A stretch of 64,000 nucleotides of DNA, from the NCBI RefSeq assembly GCF_002706795.1, contig NZ_CP017705.1:2761001-2825000 (forward strand), written 5' to 3'. Under the pieces are notes generated by a model. That model was given only the letters and a program-made list of their open reading frames with translations. It had not been told where the DNA came from and ran no database searches. The translations under genes were made by a program, and so were the position numbers. Within the stretch, counting starts at the first letter, position 1. The number at the start of each line of letters is the position of its first letter. This document shows positions 9,074 through 18,980 of this stretch, piece by piece. This DNA comes from Brevibacillus laterosporus DSM 25. GTDB taxonomy: Bacteria; Bacillota; Bacilli; Brevibacillales; Brevibacillaceae.

Positions 9074-9809
9074 CATCCCTGTGCTGGAAATCTTTGGACC
9101 GACGATCCAAGGAGAAGGAATGGTTATTGGGCAAAAAACCATGTTTGTACGTACGGCTGGTTGCGATTATCGTTGCAGTTGGTGTGACTCTGCTTTTACA
9201 TGGGATGGCTCAGCTAAAGAGCAAATCAGCATGATGACAGCAGAAGAGATTTGGAATCAGCTACAGGAGCTTGGCGGGGACTGCTTCTCGCATGTCACGA
9301 TCTCAGGGGGTAATCCATTATTGCTTGTCCCACTTGGAGAACTAGTCCAGTTGCTACATTCCCACCACATTCGCATTGGTGTGGAAACCCAGGGTAGCAA
9401 GTGGCAGGAGTGGTTAGCTGAAGTGGATGATATTACCTTATCTCCGAAACCACCTAGCTCCGGTATGACGACGAATATAGGTCGACTAGATGAGATTGTT
9501 GCCAAGCTAACTGACGACTCTATTAAAGCAACGAATCAACAGGTGAGCATGAAGGTGGTTGTATTTGACGAAGAGGATTTCCAGTATGCAAAAGAGTTAC
9601 ATCAGCGTTATCCGCAGGTGCCATTTTATTTGCAAGTAGGAAATGCGGAATTAGCTGATATCGAAAGTGATCGAGAAGGCTTGCGCGATCGATTACTACA
9701 ATCACTGGAATGGTTAGTAGACAAAGTAGCTATGACTAAAGAGTTTAACAATGCCAAAGTGCTACCGCAGCTACACACCCTGTTGTGGGGCAATAAGCGG
9801 GGCGTGTAA
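9066..9809 (+). CDS. queE: 7-carboxy-7-deazaguanine synthase (radical SAM)
   Basis: This 247-residue radical SAM enzyme makes 7-carboxy-7-deazaguanine from carboxytetrahydropterin. The iron-sulfur motif CDYRCSWC has the CX3CX2C spacing. GPTIQGEG at the N terminus is the QueE signature. The ATG at 9066 overlaps queD by 8 bp, so translation is probably coupled. Confidence 0.95.
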   Translation: MSNIPVLEIFGPTIQGEGMVIGQKTMFVRTAGCDYRCSWCDSAFTWDGSAKEQISMMTAEEIWNQLQELGGDCFSHVTISGGNPLLLVPLGELVQLLHSHHIRIGVETQGSKWQEWLAEVDDITLSPKPPSSGMTTNIGRLDEIVAKLTDDSIKATNQQVSMKVVVFDEEDFQYAKELHQRYPQVPFYLQVGNAELADIESDREGLRDRLLQSLEWLVDKVAMTKEFNNAKVLPQLHTLLWGNKRGV

Positions 9810-9870
9810 CAACGTCCGTAGCAAGCTGCCTTGCAGATCCGAGAAAAAGAGCTAAAGGAGTTAAAAAGAG

Positions 9871-10377
9871 ATGACCCATAATAATCAATCTACAAACCCA
9901 CAATTAAAAGATTTAACGCTGCTTGGTAATCAACAAACAGCGTATCATTATGAATATAATCCAAGTGTTTTGGAAGTGTTTGACAATAAGCACCCATATC
10001 GTGATTATTGGGTTAAATTTAACTGCCCTGAATTTACTAGTCTTTGTCCAATGACGGGACAGCCAGATTTTGCTACCATCTATATCAGCTATATACCTGA
10101 TAAGAAAATGGTAGAGAGTAAATCATTAAAGCTTTATCTATTCAGTTTCCGCAATCATGGTGATTTCCATGAGGATTGTATGAATATTATTATGAACGAT
10201 TTAATCAAGCTAATGGACCCGAGATATATCGAGGTATGGGGGAAATTTACTCCACGCGGAGGAATTTCGATTGATCCATATTGCAATTACGGGAAGCCAG
10301 GTACCAAATATGAAGAGATGGCAGAACATCGCATGATGAATCATGACATGTATCCGGAAAAAGTGGATAATCGATAG
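9871..10377 (+). CDS. queF: NADPH-dependent preQ0 reductase
   Basis: This 168-residue unimodular QueF reduces the nitrile of preQ0 to the amine preQ1, the last soluble step before tRNA insertion. [16 protein letters not shown] is the family signature, and the cysteine in [11 protein letters not shown] is the thioimide nucleophile. A 61-bp gap and an AAAGGAG site precede it. It closes the preQ1-controlled operon; a terminator follows. Confidence 0.96.
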   Translation: MTHNNQSTNPQLKDLTLLGNQQTAYHYEYNPSVLEVFDNKHPYRDYWVKFNCPEFTSLCPMTGQPDFATIYISYIPDKKMVESKSLKLYLFSFRNHGDFHEDCMNIIMNDLIKLMDPRYIEVWGKFTPRGGISIDPYCNYGKPGTKYEEMAEHRMMNHDMYPEKVDNR

Positions 10378-10395
10378 AGAGTAATCATGTATAGC

Positions 10396-10446
10396 AAAAG
10401 AGGCGGTCTTCATCCGAATTATTGTCGGAGAAGGATCGCCTCTTTT
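10396..10446. terminator. Bidirectional terminator between queF and tatC
   Basis: AAAAGAGGCGGTC and GATCGCCTCTTTT form a long stem with T tracts on both strands, serving the convergent que and phoX-tat units. Confidence 0.88.
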
Positions 10447-10456
10447 ACAATATCGA

Positions 10457-11191
10457 CTAACCTAGGGTAATCTCTTCTTTCTCTAGCTTCTTACGATACA
10501 CCATTCTTGATATTCCAATACTTAATTCGTATAACCCAATCAGTGGTACAAGCACCAAGATATCCGATATGATATCTGGGGGAGTCACCGAGATAGAAAT
10601 GATGGATAATATAAAATAAGCGGGCTTGCGTAATTTTGCTAACCGATGCGGATTCACAATACCCAAATGGCTTAAAAATAAAACCACCAGCGGAAGCTCG
10701 AATAATACCGAGAAGGGTAGACAAAAAGCGAGCATAAAGCTGAAGTAGTCACTTGCCGTAATCATGAGCTGAAAGTTATTGTTGGACAATCCCAGTACGA
10801 ACTTGTACACCATCGGAAACAAGACAAAATAGGCAAACGTTGCCCCAATTATGAACAACAGAAACAGAGCGGGAATATACATCAATGTTACCTGTCGTTC
10901 TCTCGCGGTTAAAGCTGGGGAAACAAACCCCCATATCTGAAAGGCAGCAATCGGAATTGTAATCGCGACTGCGGCCCATGCAGATAGTTTCATGTAAATG
11001 TTTAGTACATCGGTAGGACCCAGGATGGTCAGCTTTTCTCCAGAACGATTGGTGAGGAACTGATAAATAAAATCTACATATAAAAAGCAGATAATAAAAC
11101 TAAGTAAAAATGTAGCAATGACAATAATAATCCGTTTTCGCATGTCGCTTAGATGGTCAATGATATGACTTGGAGTGTTGGAAGGGTTCAA
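10457..11191 (-). CDS. tatC: Sec-independent protein translocase TatC
   Basis: This 244-residue protein has six membrane segments and starts with the family motif HLSDMRKRI. TatC is the receptor for twin-arginine signal peptides. It is the last gene of phoX-tatA-tatC, which suggests a dedicated TatAC pair for the PhoX substrate, as B. subtilis has tatAd-tatCd beside phoD. Confidence 0.95.
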   Translation of the reverse strand: MNPSNTPSHIIDHLSDMRKRIIIVIATFLLSFIICFLYVDFIYQFLTNRSGEKLTILGPTDVLNIYMKLSAWAAVAITIPIAAFQIWGFVSPALTARERQVTLMYIPALFLLFIIGATFAYFVLFPMVYKFVLGLSNNNFQLMITASDYFSFMLAFCLPFSVLFELPLVVLFLSHLGIVNPHRLAKLRKPAYFILSIISISVTPPDIISDILVLVPLIGLYELSIGISRMVYRKKLEKEEITLG

Positions 11192-11230
11192 TGAAATTCT
11201 ACCTCTTTCAACTAGATTCGAACGAACCGG

Positions 11231-11467
11231 TTAGGAAACTTCTTTTTTAGCTGGTTCCATAGATTTGGTTGCCTCTGCTGCTTTAACTGATTCTACTGGT
11301 TTGTCTGGTGGTTCCTCATCTTTGGTTAAATCTTTGGCAGCTGTTTTAAATTCACTCAAGGTACGTCCAAATGCACGACCAATCTCAGGTAGCTTGCTTG
11401 GGCCAAAGATAACCAATGCAATAATTAAAATCAGGATAAGACCTGGAATCCCAATAGATGATAGCAT
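11231..11467 (-). CDS. tatA: Twin-arginine translocase subunit TatA
   Basis: This 78-residue protein has a single N-terminal membrane helix ending in the hinge [14 protein letters not shown], followed by an amphipathic helix and a charged tail. It forms the Tat pore. A strong AAAGGAGG site precedes the start. The Gram-positive minimal TatA-TatC system lacks TatB, in line with this layout. Confidence 0.95.
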   Translation of the reverse strand: MLSSIGIPGLILILIIALVIFGPSKLPEIGRAFGRTLSEFKTAAKDLTKDEEPPDKPVESVKAAEATKSMEPAKKEVS

Positions 11468-11522
11468 GTGGGTGTTTCCTCCTTTCCTATATACTGTGTC
11501 TATTTACAGGGCGAAGGTAAGG

Positions 11523-13166
11523 TTAAAATCCGTTAATAGCAATTACTCCTGGCAGAGCGAGAGAGGATGCTCCGCGCGGCCAGTGACTGGTTGGTTTATC
11601 ATAAGCCTCTAAATTTTCACCAGGATGCTGAACAGATAAAAATAATGTTTTTTCATCCGGTGTAAACCAAGGCCCTGTCATCTCTGCACCAATTGGAGCC
11701 GAAGCAAATTGACTAGCTACCCCCTTATGCTCACCAGAGGTAGGAATAAAATAGACACCATTATTCCCGAAGGAACGGTAGATTCCCGCATTCATGGAAC
11801 CAGAGGATATGTCAGTTACGACCCACAGATTCCCTGCGCTATCAAAGGCCATGTTATCCGGAGCAGCAAAACCACTTTGTGGACCACCTGTAGCAAAGAT
11901 TTCAAAATCAAATTCTACACCAGCGTGATCGTTATTCTTTTCAAACAGTCGCATTATGTGACCATAAAAGTTGCTATGATTTTTATTATTCGTTAGAGAA
12001 ATAAAGATAGAACCATCAATCGGATGAACCTCCACATCCTCAGGACGATCCATCGGTGTCCCACCAGCTACTTTTGCTGCAATACGGCAGTTGATCAATA
12101 CATCTGCTTGGGAGGTAAATTGCGGTTTATTTTCTTTATCTACAGCTTTTTTCAGGGCTTCTGTCTTGCTATAATCGAGAGCTATCCATTTACCCTTTGC
12201 GAAGTTGGCAACATACAGCGTACCTTCTTCTAGTAGCCTGCTATTTGCTTTACCTTTCGACTTATCGTACTTGCTTTTAGATACATATTTATACACATAT
12301 TGATCTGTAGCATCGTCGCCCATGTATACAACTAATTGACCGCCAGGAGCTAGTGTCATTGCAGTATTTTCGTGCGAGAAACGTCCGAGTGCCGTATGCT
12401 TTTTAGGAGCAGAGCCTGGATCGAATGGATCAACCTCCACCACCCAGCCATAGTGTCGCTCATCGGCAAGTTTACAATCGCTGACTACATCTTGAAAATT
12501 CTCCTCACAGGATAAAATAGAATTCCATAGGGTGACACCACCCGAGCAGTTAGCAAATGTACCGACTACTTCTTTAGCAAGGCTAGCGGCAGGCCCAGTC
12601 ATTACGTGCTTGGTTAATCCACTGACTCGGCGACCATATTTCGAGTTTTGAACTAATTTCCATTTACCTTGCTCCTTTTTAATTTCAATGACAGAGCCAC
12701 CTAGTGCGTATAGGTATTTACTGATTTGTTCTTGTGTGCGTTTATTATTTTTGGGATCAGCGTGTAGGTTATCATACCCATTTACATAGTATTCTAGCTC
12801 TCCGCAATATTCATGATTCGTCCAGAGCAAACCATGATATGATCTTCCATTAATTGGTATAAAACAGTTAAAGTCAGCATTAAAACCAAAAGTGTCGCCG
12901 GAAGCGTTAATTTTATCACCATAAAGGGCAATTACATCGTAAGAGAAGCCTTGAGGAAGGATGACATCATCCTTTGTGCTTGGTTTAATCGGGGTGAATT
13001 TAGGATGAAAGGCTTTAGGAGGAGATTGTAGGCCAAATAGGTGATCCGCTGTTTTCCCAGAAATGGACTCTCCTTTTGCAAGGGCTGGAATCCCCGTTGC
13101 CAATGAAGCTAGAGCAGCAGTGCCGGTTCCAAGAAATGTTAAAAACTGACGACGATTTACTTCCAT
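11523..13166 (-). CDS. phoX: PhoX-type (DUF839) alkaline phosphatase with Tat signal
   Basis: This 547-residue exported protein starts with a twin-arginine signal (NRRQFLTFLG, then a hydrophobic stretch ending at ALAKG near residue 31). The rest reads as a PhoX family beta-propeller with segments such as GLLWTNHEYCGELEYY, CSGGVTLWNSILSCEEN and DNMAFDSAGNLWVVTD. PhoX enzymes are calcium and iron dependent phosphatases that release phosphate outside the cell. Location directly before tatA and tatC supports Tat export. Phosphate control is plausible, but PhoP boxes upstream are not convincing. Confidence 0.88.
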   Translation of the reverse strand: MEVNRRQFLTFLGTGTAALASLATGIPALAKGESISGKTADHLFGLQSPPKAFHPKFTPIKPSTKDDVILPQGFSYDVIALYGDKINASGDTFGFNADFNCFIPINGRSYHGLLWTNHEYCGELEYYVNGYDNLHADPKNNKRTQEQISKYLYALGGSVIEIKKEQGKWKLVQNSKYGRRVSGLTKHVMTGPAASLAKEVVGTFANCSGGVTLWNSILSCEENFQDVVSDCKLADERHYGWVVEVDPFDPGSAPKKHTALGRFSHENTAMTLAPGGQLVVYMGDDATDQYVYKYVSKSKYDKSKGKANSRLLEEGTLYVANFAKGKWIALDYSKTEALKKAVDKENKPQFTSQADVLINCRIAAKVAGGTPMDRPEDVEVHPIDGSIFISLTNNKNHSNFYGHIMRLFEKNNDHAGVEFDFEIFATGGPQSGFAAPDNMAFDSAGNLWVVTDISSGSMNAGIYRSFGNNGVYFIPTSGEHKGVASQFASAPIGAEMTGPWFTPDEKTLFLSVQHPGENLEAYDKPTSHWPRGASSLALPGVIAINGF

Positions 13167-13450
13167 TGGTTGAATCGCTCCTTTTCCTGTTAAAAGCTCG
13201 TTTTCGCTTTCATTGTAAAGAGCTTGTCAGGAGAAGAGGTTAAGCTGGGATGAAGTTTATATGAAAGAGCAGCGGTTTTTTTTACAAAAGCAATTTCATT
13301 TTTAGGAAGAATAGAGATGGATGGAGCCTATTACTGGGCGAGATTCTACAAAGATCAAATTTGTTAGAAGCAACTAAGATATATTAAAAAGGTATAGGCA
13401 GTGTAAAGAGTTATGTAAAAGGTTTTTAGAAAATTAACAATTAATTGCTA

Positions 13451-13841
13451 AGGATATCAATTCATTTTCTATAATTTTGAACTAGGGGGCTATGATGCTA
13501 ATCATGCACACGTTGAAAATGTAGATGAGAATCTACTGTTTCTTCAGTTATTGCAAGAACAAGGATTCATGTATATGATTCAGCATAAAGATACGATCAT
13601 GTTAGAAAATGTTGCCACACTACCCAAATTTAGAGGAAAGGGACTCATCCGTCAGCTGATTGCTCATATGCAAAAGGGTCTAATAGAACGTGGAATACAG
13701 AGCTTGTTTGTCTCTCCCATTACAGAACAGGTGGCACGAGTATATGAACGTTGTGGGTTTAAAACCCTTGGTACGAAAGTGAAAAGCGGACATGCTTTTC
13801 GTGGAGGAAAAAGCATTGCCGAGGTACGAGGAGAAGTATGA
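13451..13841 (+). pseudogene. GNAT acetyltransferase remnant, N terminus missing
   Basis: The C-terminal acetyl-CoA binding part is clear: ENVATLPKFRGKGLIRQLI matches the R/Q-x-x-G-x-G/A motif, followed by VYERCGFKTLGTK. The frame stays open upstream to about 13451 and still reads protein-like (YNFELGGYDANHAHVENVD), but there is no start codon before a stop. A TTG at 13551 or ATG at 13569 would give only 90-97 residues, which lacks the N-terminal half of the fold. It is probably a decayed gene. The interval 13167-13450 shows no clear feature. Confidence 0.6.
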
Positions 13842-14053
13842 TGAACGAGCGCTGAGTACGATCGTGTGGTTTTGGACATACTAAAAGTAATAGTTTTTGA
13901 AAGAGTCTGAATTTCATGTGATAACATTCACAGATGCGATGATTCATGCTAAAGTAGATTACTAGAGATTGTGATGAAATTGGTCTATACTGATTTTTTC
14001 ATTAATCGAGAGACAACGAAAGACAAACAACAAGATAGGATAAAGGTGATCAT

Positions 14054-15253
14054 ATGGCAATCGTACTATCCGTAAACTGTGGTAGCTCCTCTTTGAAATA
14101 CCAATTATTTGACATGCCTTCTGAGCGTGTATTGGCAAAAGGTCTAATGGAGCGTATTGGCATGGAGGATTCCATGTCTTCCTTCCAAGTAGGTGATGGA
14201 GAGAAACTAAAAGAAACGCTTGATCTGAAAGACCACGAAGTAGCTGTAAAAAAACTAATTGCTTTGTTAACTGATCCAGAAAAAGGCGCTATTAAAGATA
14301 TTACAGATTTGGATGGCGTTGGTCATCGTGTAGTTCATGGTGGCGAAACCTTTAAAGATTCCGTATTGGTAACAGATGAAGTAATTAAAAGACTAGAAGA
14401 GCTTTCTGAACTAGCTCCTCTACACAATCCAGCTAACATCATGGGAATTACTGCATTCCAAAAAATTCTACCAAACGTTCCTGCGGTTGCAGTTTTTGAT
14501 ACAGCTTTCCACCAAACAATGCCTGCTAAATCTTATTTGTACAGTATTCCAACTGAATACTATGAAGAGTACGGTATCCGTAAATACGGTTTCCACGGTA
14601 CTTCTCACAAGTATGTGATGCAGCGTGCGGCTGAATTGTTGGATCGCCCAGCAGAAAAACTACGTTTGATTAGCTGCCATTTGGGTAACGGTGCTTCCTT
14701 GGCTGCTATCTACCGTGGTAAATCCATTGATACATCTATGGGCTTTACACCACTTGCTGGTTTGCCAATGGGTACTCGCTCTGGTGATATCGACGTAGCA
14801 TTGCTTCCTTATCTACAACAAAAAACAGGACTTTCTGTTGACCAATTAGTTGAAGTACTAAATAAAAAGTCTGGTCTTTTAGCTGTTTCTGGTCTGTCTA
14901 GCGATCTTCGCGACATCGAGTCTGCAGCAGAAAACAATGACGAGCGTTCCGAGCTATCTCTACAAATCTTTGTAGAAAAAATCCGTAACTACATCGGTTC
15001 TTATGCAATGCAAATGAACGGTGTAGATGCAATCATCTTCACAGCTGGTATCGGTGAAAACAGTGATACCATCCGTGGTCGCGTATTGGATAAATTGGAG
15101 TGGATGGGTGTATACTTCGACCGTTCTAAAAATAACGTACGTGGTAAAGAAACTGATCTTACTTTTGATCATTCTCCAGTTAAAGCTTTCATTATCCCGA
15201 CAAACGAAGAGGTAATGATTGCTCGCGACACAATGAAATTTGCTAAACTATAA
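14054..15253 (+). CDS. ackA: Acetate kinase
   Basis: This 399-residue ASKHA-fold enzyme interconverts acetyl phosphate plus ADP with acetate plus ATP. The N terminus [17 protein letters not shown] and the segments [21 protein letters not shown] and FTAGIGENS are the family signatures. The length fits. It is followed by a terminator that is now split by an IS element. Confidence 0.97.
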   Translation: MAIVLSVNCGSSSLKYQLFDMPSERVLAKGLMERIGMEDSMSSFQVGDGEKLKETLDLKDHEVAVKKLIALLTDPEKGAIKDITDLDGVGHRVVHGGETFKDSVLVTDEVIKRLEELSELAPLHNPANIMGITAFQKILPNVPAVAVFDTAFHQTMPAKSYLYSIPTEYYEEYGIRKYGFHGTSHKYVMQRAAELLDRPAEKLRLISCHLGNGASLAAIYRGKSIDTSMGFTPLAGLPMGTRSGDIDVALLPYLQQKTGLSVDQLVEVLNKKSGLLAVSGLSSDLRDIESAAENNDERSELSLQIFVEKIRNYIGSYAMQMNGVDAIIFTAGIGENSDTIRGRVLDKLEWMGVYFDRSKNNVRGKETDLTFDHSPVKAFIIPTNEEVMIARDTMKFAKL

Positions 15254-15298
15254 GATATAAGAACGAAAAAAACTCTCCTAGCGCTTTGGTTGAACTGT

Positions 15299-15350
15299 GA
15301 CCCGTAAGATGGACATTTTGAAAAAAGTGACCTTCTTACGGGTCTTTTGT
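15299..15350 (+). terminator. Terminator hairpin inside the IS left end
   Basis: GACCCGTAAGA (15299-15309) and TCTTACGGGTC (15334-15344) form a perfect 11-bp stem followed by TTTTGTGTTTT. It may shield the transposase from outside transcription and also end ackA transcripts. Confidence 0.7.
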
Positions 15351-15389
15351 GTTTTAATCAACTTATTAAAATAAAGCGAGGAAAGAATT

Positions 15390-15827
15390 GTGGGAAAAAC
15401 AAGAGCTAATTCAAAGGTTTTCACGGAACAAGAAATGAAACATCTTGAAGCTAACCCTTATGTTCAGCATGTAACGTACAAAAGTATTACTTATGCACCA
15501 GCATTTAAGGTAGCAGCTGTCAAAGCGTATCAAGAGGGACAAACACCTATGGAAATTTTTTGTGGTGCTGGTTTTGACATAGACGTTATTGGTCATGACA
15601 AACCAAAAACATGCTTAAAACGTTGGCGTAATGTGTATCAAATTCATGGAGAGATCGGCCTTTTAGAAGAACAACGAGGAAAGAAAAGTACGGGTAGACC
15701 CTCGACAACGGAGTTGTCCGTAGAGGAAAAGCTTAAACGAGCTGAGGCGCGTATCAAGTTTTTAGAGGCGGAGAACGACTTTTTAAAAAAGCTCGACGCG
15801 CTCGAAAAGCAGAAGTTGCAGAGGTAA
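15390..15827 (+). CDS. IS3-family transposase OrfA
   Basis: This 145-residue protein has an N-terminal helix-turn-helix region for binding the IS ends and a C-terminal leucine-zipper-like coiled coil (ELSVEEKLKRAEARIKFLE). It starts with GTG after a GAGGAAAG ribosome site. A slippery A_AAA_AAG at 15785-15791 lies near its 3' end, so some ribosomes should shift to the -1 frame and make OrfAB. Confidence 0.9.
   Translation: MGKTRANSKVFTEQEMKHLEANPYVQHVTYKSITYAPAFKVAAVKAYQEGQTPMEIFCGAGFDIDVIGHDKPKTCLKRWRNVYQIHGEIGLLEEQRGKKSTGRPSTTELSVEEKLKRAEARIKFLEAENDFLKKLDALEKQKLQR
15785..15791 (+). other. Programmed -1 frameshift site (A6G)
   Basis: AAAAAAG is in the A_AAA_AAG register relative to orfA. 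The -1 frame is open from here into orfB, giving a fused OrfAB of about 448 residues. This is the classic IS3-family mechanism. Confidence 0.85.
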
Positions 15828-15883
15828 CGTTATCCCCCTCCGAGCGCTATCAAATCATTAATCGCACCATACGTCAGTACAAT

Positions 15884-16735
15884 TTGCGTGATGTAACACG
15901 ATATCTTTGTAAACTTGCATGTGTTAGTGCGAGTGGCTACTACCGTTGGCTTCGTGCGGAGAAAACTAGACAGCTACGAGAGGATGCGGACGAGCATGAC
16001 ATTAAACTTATCAAGAAGCACTTTGACGCTCTTCGTGGTAAAGCAGGAGCATTAGTTATTAAGATGCGACTTGAGCGTGAAAGTGGAGTGATCATGAATC
16101 ATAAAAAGATTCGTCGATTGATGCGAAAGTATAAACTTGTTGCTACCATTCGCCAAGCCAATCCCTATAGAAAATTAGCTAAGGCAACGCAAGAGCACCA
16201 AACATGTCCCAACCTGTTGCAGCGTCAGTTTGATCAGGGAGAACCTGAAAAAGTACTGCTCACCGATATTACGTATATGTATTACGGTAATGGTCAATGT
16301 GCCTACCTGTCGGTAGTCAAGGATGGGGCAACAAAACAGATTTTAGCTCACTATCTTTCTTCTTCTTTAAAGCTTCCATTGGTGAGGATTACTTTGAAAC
16401 GACTGTTCCAACGTCTAGATGGCAACATTCACCCCGAAGCCATTCTACACTCAGACCAAGGTCTGCATTATACCCACTTTAAAACCCGTCGCTTAATCAG
16501 GAAAGCAGGCTTTAGGCAGTCCATGTCCCGTAAGGGAAACTGTTGGGATAATGCTTCCATGGAAACTTTTTTTGGTCATATGAAAGACGATTTGGAATAT
16601 AAGACATGTCAAACGATACAAGAGTTGAGGGATCGAGTAGACAGTTACATTGATTATTACAATTCTGAACGTTACCAGTGGTCATTAAAAAAGATGACCC
16701 CTGATGAATTCAGAAGTCATCTTTTAGCTGCCTAG
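15884..16735 (+). CDS. IS3-family transposase OrfB (DDE integrase domain)
   Basis: This is the catalytic half of the transposase. The triad is D128 (LLTDITYM), D191 (LHSDQGLHY) and E227 (NASMETFFGHMK), with the exact 35-residue D-E spacing of the IS3 family; positions count from the TTG at 15884. The frame is open further upstream to the frameshift site, so the protein is most likely made as OrfAB and the TTG start is not certain. No disruption is seen. Confidence 0.9.
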   Translation: MRDVTRYLCKLACVSASGYYRWLRAEKTRQLREDADEHDIKLIKKHFDALRGKAGALVIKMRLERESGVIMNHKKIRRLMRKYKLVATIRQANPYRKLAKATQEHQTCPNLLQRQFDQGEPEKVLLTDITYMYYGNGQCAYLSVVKDGATKQILAHYLSSSLKLPLVRITLKRLFQRLDGNIHPEAILHSDQGLHYTHFKTRRLIRKAGFRQSMSRKGNCWDNASMETFFGHMKDDLEYKTCQTIQELRDRVDSYIDYYNSERYQWSLKKMTPDEFRSHLLAA

Positions 16736-16812
16736 TTAGGTATTCTTTTAAAACTGTCTACAAATAGGGTCACAGTTCAGGTGAAGGCGCGGGAGAGTTT
16801 TTTTATAGTATC

Positions 16813-17637
16813 TTATTCCATTATCTTTTTAAATTGACGCATGTTTTCCGTAATGGCTGTTTCTGTAGGGAGGCGTTCCATACTAGATGCCCCGAAGAAT
16901 CCGACAACACCTGTCGTATGTTTTAAGACATAAGCGGCATCCTCTGGGGTAGCAATTGGACCGCCATGACATAAAACAATAATATCGGGATTTATTTTTT
17001 TAGCGGCATCATGCATTGCTTGAACACGTGCTACAGCCTCATCTAATGTCACTGCTGTTTTAGCCCCAATGCTTCCAGAGGTAGTGAGTCCTATGTGTGG
17101 AACTAATATATCCGCACCTGCTCTCGCCATTTTTTCTGCTTGCTCCTCATCAAATACATAAGGAGCAGTTAGTAAGCCAATTTCATGAGCTAAGCGAATC
17201 ATTTCCACCTCTTTATCATAGCCCATTCCTGTTTCTTCAAGATTAGCACGGAAATTACCGTCAATAAGGCCGACCGTAGGGAAGTTTTGGACCCCAGTAA
17301 ATCCACTCTCTTTTAACTGACGCAGAAATACAGGCATCAGTCGGAAGGGATCGGTGCCACATACTCCGGCAAGCACAGGTGTGCTATTTATGACAGGTAG
17401 TACTTCTCCTGCCATCTCCATCACGATCGCATTAGCATCTCCATAAGGTAGTAACCCAGCTAATGAACCACGTCCTGCCATACGATAGCGACCGGAATTG
17501 TAGATAATAATGAGGTCAGTACCTCCAGCCTCAGAGCATTTCGCTGACAGGCCTGTACCTGCTCCTGCCCCAATAATCGGTTTATTAGCTTTTATCTCCG
17601 CTTGTAATCGTTCCAATGCTTCTTCTCTCGTAATCAT
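16813..17637 (-). CDS. TIM-barrel protein of the PEP-hydrolase-like family (Tm-1 C-terminal half)
   Basis: This 274-residue protein belongs to the PEP_hydrolase-like TIM-barrel family (PF09370). Conserved segments are [75 protein letters not shown] and [14 protein letters not shown]. It starts after AGAGGAGG and follows the UPF0261 gene by 30 bp. In plant Tm-1 proteins these two domains are fused. The true reaction is not known. A related domain forms the sensor of the regulator at 19168-21006. Confidence 0.85.
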   Translation of the reverse strand: MITREEALERLQAEIKANKPIIGAGAGTGLSAKCSEAGGTDLIIIYNSGRYRMAGRGSLAGLLPYGDANAIVMEMAGEVLPVINSTPVLAGVCGTDPFRLMPVFLRQLKESGFTGVQNFPTVGLIDGNFRANLEETGMGYDKEVEMIRLAHEIGLLTAPYVFDEEQAEKMARAGADILVPHIGLTTSGSIGAKTAVTLDEAVARVQAMHDAAKKINPDIIVLCHGGPIATPEDAAYVLKHTTGVVGFFGASSMERLPTETAITENMRQFKKIME

Positions 17638-17667
17638 AGATATTCCTCCTCTAAAGTCATCAGGTGT

Positions 17668-18948
17668 TTATTTTGTTGTTGTGCCAGGTTTATTTAGCCA
17701 GACCTGATACATTTCGTGCAGGTGTTCAGCCATTGCAAGTGCAAAAGCTGGGTCATTGATATCTGTATCCCATTCAACAATGTTCACGACCTGTGGATCA
17801 ATGTGCTCATGTATTGCTTGAAATAGAGCTTGGTCAGCCACAGGATTATAGAAAATTTGTCCCTCTGTAGCAATTACGGAAGTTCCTTTCAATGGAATGA
17901 ATAAGGAGACAGGTCCTTTTGCTTGATTGAGCTTTCGAGCAATGCGTTTGCCAAGTTCTGCACATTCTTCCGGTGTTGTTCGCATTAGGGTTACCGTAGA
18001 GTTATGGACGCAGAGCAAACGATTTTTATATGGCAGAGGGACAGATTCCAACGAACCGAAATTCGCCATGTCTAATGCCCCTAGAGAAACGACCTGTGGA
18101 ATCCCTAATTGACCAGCAACCTCCAAGCGATTTGGCCCTGCTGATAATACGCCTCCAACCAGATCATCAACTAGTTCCGTTGTTGTTAGATCTAGAACGC
18201 CCTTGAGGTAACCATTTTTCACAAGCGCTTCCATAGATTGTCCACCTGTTCCTGTAGCGTGGAACACTAGGATTTCATAGCCGAGCTGTTCCAGTTTTTT
18301 TCGGGCCACGTCTACAGCAGGGGTGGTAACTCCGAACATTGTAGCGCCGAGTAACGGTTTTTCTTCTGCCATTTCTGGAACAACAGCCTTCACCATGCCG
18401 GCAATGGCTCCAGCGGCATTGCTTAAAATCTGAGCAGATACTTTGTTAATACCTGCGATGTCTACGACTGAATACATCATGGCAATATCCACCGCTCCCA
18501 CATATGGACGAGTATCTCCGGAGGCCATGGTGGAAACCATCATTTTAGGAACGCCAATCGGTAGAGCCTGCATGGCATGGGTGATTAAAGAGGTACCTCC
18601 CGAACCACCAAGCCCAAGAACGCCATCTATTCGATTTTCTGTGTAAAGCTGATGTAAAAGGCTGGCCGCCCCTTTCGCCATGGTTTCAACTGCTAGACCG
18701 CGATCATTAGCTTGTAAAAGCTGTTCAAGGGAAGTACCAGCGGCTTCTGCTACCTGTTCATGTGTGATTTCTGGCTCGATTTGGGGCTTACCTATAATAC
18801 CAGCATCAATCAGAAGAGAATCAACACCCTGTTCTTGTAAACGCTCTCTAATATATCGATACTCTATTCCTTTTGTATCAAGGGTACCTAGTAGAGCAAC
18901 AACTGGTTTTCGATTCAGTTTTTTTTCCATAACCCACACCCCACTCAT
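17668..18948 (-). CDS. UPF0261 / Tm-1-like ATP-binding protein
   Basis: This protein of about 426 residues matches the UPF0261 family (PF06792), the N-terminal half of plant Tm-1 resistance proteins. Markers are VVALLGTLDTKGIEYRYI, LGLGGSGGTSLITHAMQ, VSTMASGDTRPYVGAVD, FHATGTGGQSMEAL and SLGALDMANFG. Tm-1 binds ATP in this part; the bacterial role is unknown. The ATG at 18948 is preferred because the sigma-54 promoter at 18981-18998 covers an upstream ATG; ATG 18930 is an alternative. It begins a two-gene operon under sigma-54 control. Confidence 0.85.
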   Translation of the reverse strand: MSGVWVMEKKLNRKPVVALLGTLDTKGIEYRYIRERLQEQGVDSLLIDAGIIGKPQIEPEITHEQVAEAAGTSLEQLLQANDRGLAVETMAKGAASLLHQLYTENRIDGVLGLGGSGGTSLITHAMQALPIGVPKMMVSTMASGDTRPYVGAVDIAMMYSVVDIAGINKVSAQILSNAAGAIAGMVKAVVPEMAEEKPLLGATMFGVTTPAVDVARKKLEQLGYEILVFHATGTGGQSMEALVKNGYLKGVLDLTTTELVDDLVGGVLSAGPNRLEVAGQLGIPQVVSLGALDMANFGSLESVPLPYKNRLLCVHNSTVTLMRTTPEECAELGKRIARKLNQAKGPVSLFIPLKGTSVIATEGQIFYNPVADQALFQAIHEHIDPQVVNIVEWDTDINDPAFALAMAEHLHEMYQVWLNKPGTTTK

Positions 18949-18980
18949 TTGATTATCGCCCTGCTTACACTGACTACTAA

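Larger units (their letters stand above)
15291..16779 (+). mobile_element. Complete IS3-family (IS150-like) insertion sequence, 1489 bp
   Basis: The ends are TGAACTGTGACCC (15291-15303) and GGGTCACAGTTCA (16767-16779), a perfect 13-bp terminal inverted repeat that extends imperfectly to about 25 bp. The ends have the 5'-TG...CA-3' form of IS3 elements. A 3-bp direct repeat GGT flanks it (15288-15290 and 16780-16782). Inside are orfA, an A6G frameshift site and orfB with an intact DDE triad, so it may be active. Confidence 0.95.
15266..16804. terminator. ackA terminator, arms split by IS insertion
   Basis: AAAAAAACTCTCC (15266-15278) plus GCGC (15281-15284) are the exact complement of GCGC (16787-16790) plus GGAGAGTTTTTTT (16792-16804). 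Without the IS and one copy of GGT they form a compact bidirectional terminator with loop TTTGGTGAAG between ackA and the convergent TIM-barrel gene. The IS now sits in the loop. Confidence 0.88.

Noticed and set aside
13180..13300. Possible PhoP boxes before phoX
   Set aside because: TTAACC and TTTACA-like words occur on the minus strand, but they are spaced about 12 bp and only weakly match the 11-bp PhoP repeat pattern.
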